A stretch of DNA of 33,529 bases from Rhodopila sp. (lineage in GTDB: Bacteria; Pseudomonadota; Alphaproteobacteria; Acetobacterales; Acetobacteraceae), in the NCBI GenBank assembly GCA_031291715.1, contig JARLIN010000093.1, positions 1 through 33,529 of the forward strand, read 5' to 3'. Shown here piece by piece: positions 32,305-33,529 of this stretch. Numbering within the stretch: position 1 is the stretch's first letter; every line of letters starts with the position of its first letter. A program made the position numbers and the translations under genes. Below the pieces are notes generated by a model. The model saw only the letters and a program-made list of their open reading frames with translations. It was not told where the DNA came from and searched no databases.

Positions 32305-33529
32305 CTAACCCGCCGCCCCCGGCAGATGCCAGGCGCCGCGTTTCGGCACTGGCAGGCCCAGGTTCTCCCGCAACGTCGCGCCGGTGTATTCCGTCCGGTA
32401 GAGGCCGCGCCGCTGCAGCTCCGGCACGACGAAGCGGACGAAATCCTCGAAGGTGCCGGGCATGTGGGTGCCGGCCACCACGAAGCCGTCGCAGGCGCGC
32501 TCGGTGAACCAGTGCTCAAGCCGATCGGCGATGTCCTTGCCGCTACCGACGACCGCCTCCCGCGGGCGGCCGCGGCGGGTGACTTCCAGGAAGTCGCGCA
32601 CCGTCGGGTTGCGGCCGGTCACCCGCATGACCCGGTCGCGCATGGCCTGCATGCCGGACATGCCCGCCAGTTCCTCCGTGCTGAACGCCTCGTCCATGCC
32701 CTTGGTCTTGAAGTCGAAGTTCAGCGCCTCGGACAGCAGCGACAGGCCATCGACTTCCTTGTACAGCGACTCGATCAGCGCCATCTTGTCTTCGGCTTCG
32801 GCCCGGGTCTCCGCCACCACCGGATAGGCGATCGTATTGACCGTTGTCAGGTCGGGATCGCGGCCCAGGCGAGCGACCTCGGCTTTGAAATCGGCGTATT
32901 GACGTTTGCCTTCCTCCAGGTCCGCATAGGCAACGAACACCGTCTCCGCCCAGCGCGCGGAAAAGGTTTTGCCGCGTGCGCTGGCGCCCGCCTGGATCAC
33001 GACCGGATGCCCCTGCGGGCTGCGCGGCACGGTGAACGTGCCCGATGAATTCAGGTACTTTCCTTTATATTCCAGCCGATGAACCTTCGACGGGTCGGCG
33101 AACAGACCGGTCTTCTTATCGACGATCAGGGCGCCGTCTTCCCAGCCGTCCCAGCAACTGAGGACGATCTCCATGAACTCATCGGCCCGATCATAACGGA
33201 GGTCGTGCTCCATATGGACCTCGCGGCCCATGTTGTGCGCCTCCCCGTCGTTCACCGAGGTCACCACGTTCCACGCCGCACGCCCATTCAGCATGTGGTC
33301 CACCGTCTGGAACCGGCGGGCGACGTCGAACGGTTCGTAATAGGTGGTGGAGGCGGTGGAGCCGATGCCGAGGTATTTGGTCCCGAAACCCATCGCCATC
33401 ATGGTGGCGACGGGATCGATCTTGACGACGCGGACGCCGTTGGCGACGACCTCGGCCGGGTTGCCGCCATAGATGTCGGGCATCGCCAGCCGGTCGTCGA
33501 AGAACGCGAGCTGGAACTTCCCTTCCTCC
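32305..33529 (-). CDS. NtaA/SnaA/DszA-type LLM-class flavin monooxygenase, 5' end outside the window
   Basis: At least 408 residues; the frame is open to the right edge (EEGKFQLAFFDDRLAMPDIY), so the true N-terminus is missing. It contains YEPFDVARRFQTVDHMLNGRAAWNVVTS, NMGREVHMEHDLRYDRADEFMEIV and SPQGHPVVIQAGASARGKTFSARWAETVF, all typical of the flavin-dependent NtaA/SnaA/DszA monooxygenase family (FMNH2-dependent, two-component, TIM barrel). A partner flavin reductase is not in view. Members oxidise chelators, dibenzothiophene sulfone, or other small molecules; the substrate is unknown here. The stop TAG lies ~90 bp from the divergent-free antitoxin promoter, upstream of the TA operon on the same strand. 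Confidence 0.9.
   Translation of the reverse strand, partial: EEGKFQLAFFDDRLAMPDIYGGNPAEVVANGVRVVKIDPVATMMAMGFGTKYLGIGSTASTTYYEPFDVARRFQTVDHMLNGRAAWNVVTSVNDGEAHNMGREVHMEHDLRYDRADEFMEIVLSCWDGWEDGALIVDKKTGLFADPSKVHRLEYKGKYLNSSGTFTVPRSPQGHPVVIQAGASARGKTFSARWAETVFVAYADLEEGKRQYADFKAEVARLGRDPDLTTVNTIAYPVVAETRAEAEDKMALIESLYKEVDGLSLLSEALNFDFKTKGMDEAFSTEELAGMSGMQAMRDRVMRVTGRNPTVRDFLEVTRRGRPREAVVGSGKDIADRLEHWFTERACDGFVVAGTHMPGTFEDFVRFVVPELQRRGLYRTEYTGATLRENLGLPVPKRGAWHLPGAAG

Overview
The window looks like chromosomal DNA of a GC-rich alphaproteobacterium, most likely Rhodospirillales and perhaps Acetobacteraceae. I infer this from GC-rich coding sequence with long antisense shadow ORFs, a SAM-II riboswitch on metA (an alphaproteobacterial arrangement), many acyl-CoA/CoA-transferase catabolic genes, and dispersed GCCGGG...CCCGGC hairpin repeats. 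No rRNA, tRNA or CRISPR array was seen.

Layout. 1-7.0 kb: the end of a branched-chain amino-acid type ABC transporter (livG C-terminus, livF), an alpha/beta hydrolase, a double-length family III CoA-transferase, a convergent IalB-like periplasmic protein, then an M19 dipeptidase and an aldo/keto reductase that overlap by one base. 7.0-10.1 kb: an accessory stretch with an AT-richer secreted orphan and two uncharacterised proteins that look like distant paralogues, separated by REP-like hairpins. 10.1-12.7 kb: a molybdenum hydroxylase large subunit followed by a MoaD/ThiS-like protein, with no FeS or FAD subunit beside it. 12.8-13.8 kb: metA (homoserine O-succinyltransferase) behind a clear SAM-II riboswitch. 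13.85-18.7 kb, minus strand: nitroreductase, SDR, a 20-bp tandem repeat, CaiB/BaiF CoA-transferase, an orphan Rieske protein and an MFS transporter.

18.9-25.4 kb is the most unusual part. It holds an amicyanin-like cupredoxin, a two-TM HAMP-PAS-PAS-GGDEF-EAL protein, a polytopic membrane protein, a tiny membrane protein and a MauG-like di-heme enzyme. Decayed IS630-type transposase fragments lie on both sides (N-terminal piece on the left, central piece on the right, same orientation). A broken reading frame stops one base before the di-heme gene. I read this as a periplasmic copper/heme redox module with a c-di-GMP signalling gene inside it, carried on or trapped within IS remnants; the function is inference.

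25.4-29.9 kb: an acyl-CoA synthetase, a fumarylacetoacetate-hydrolase family enzyme and an HpaI-type aldolase run in one direction as a small organic-acid catabolic cluster, meeting a convergent PRISE-type enone reductase. 30.0-33.5 kb: a DUF2252 kinase-fold protein, a Xre-RES toxin-antitoxin pair with a recognisable promoter, and an NtaA/DszA-type flavin monooxygenase that runs off the right edge.
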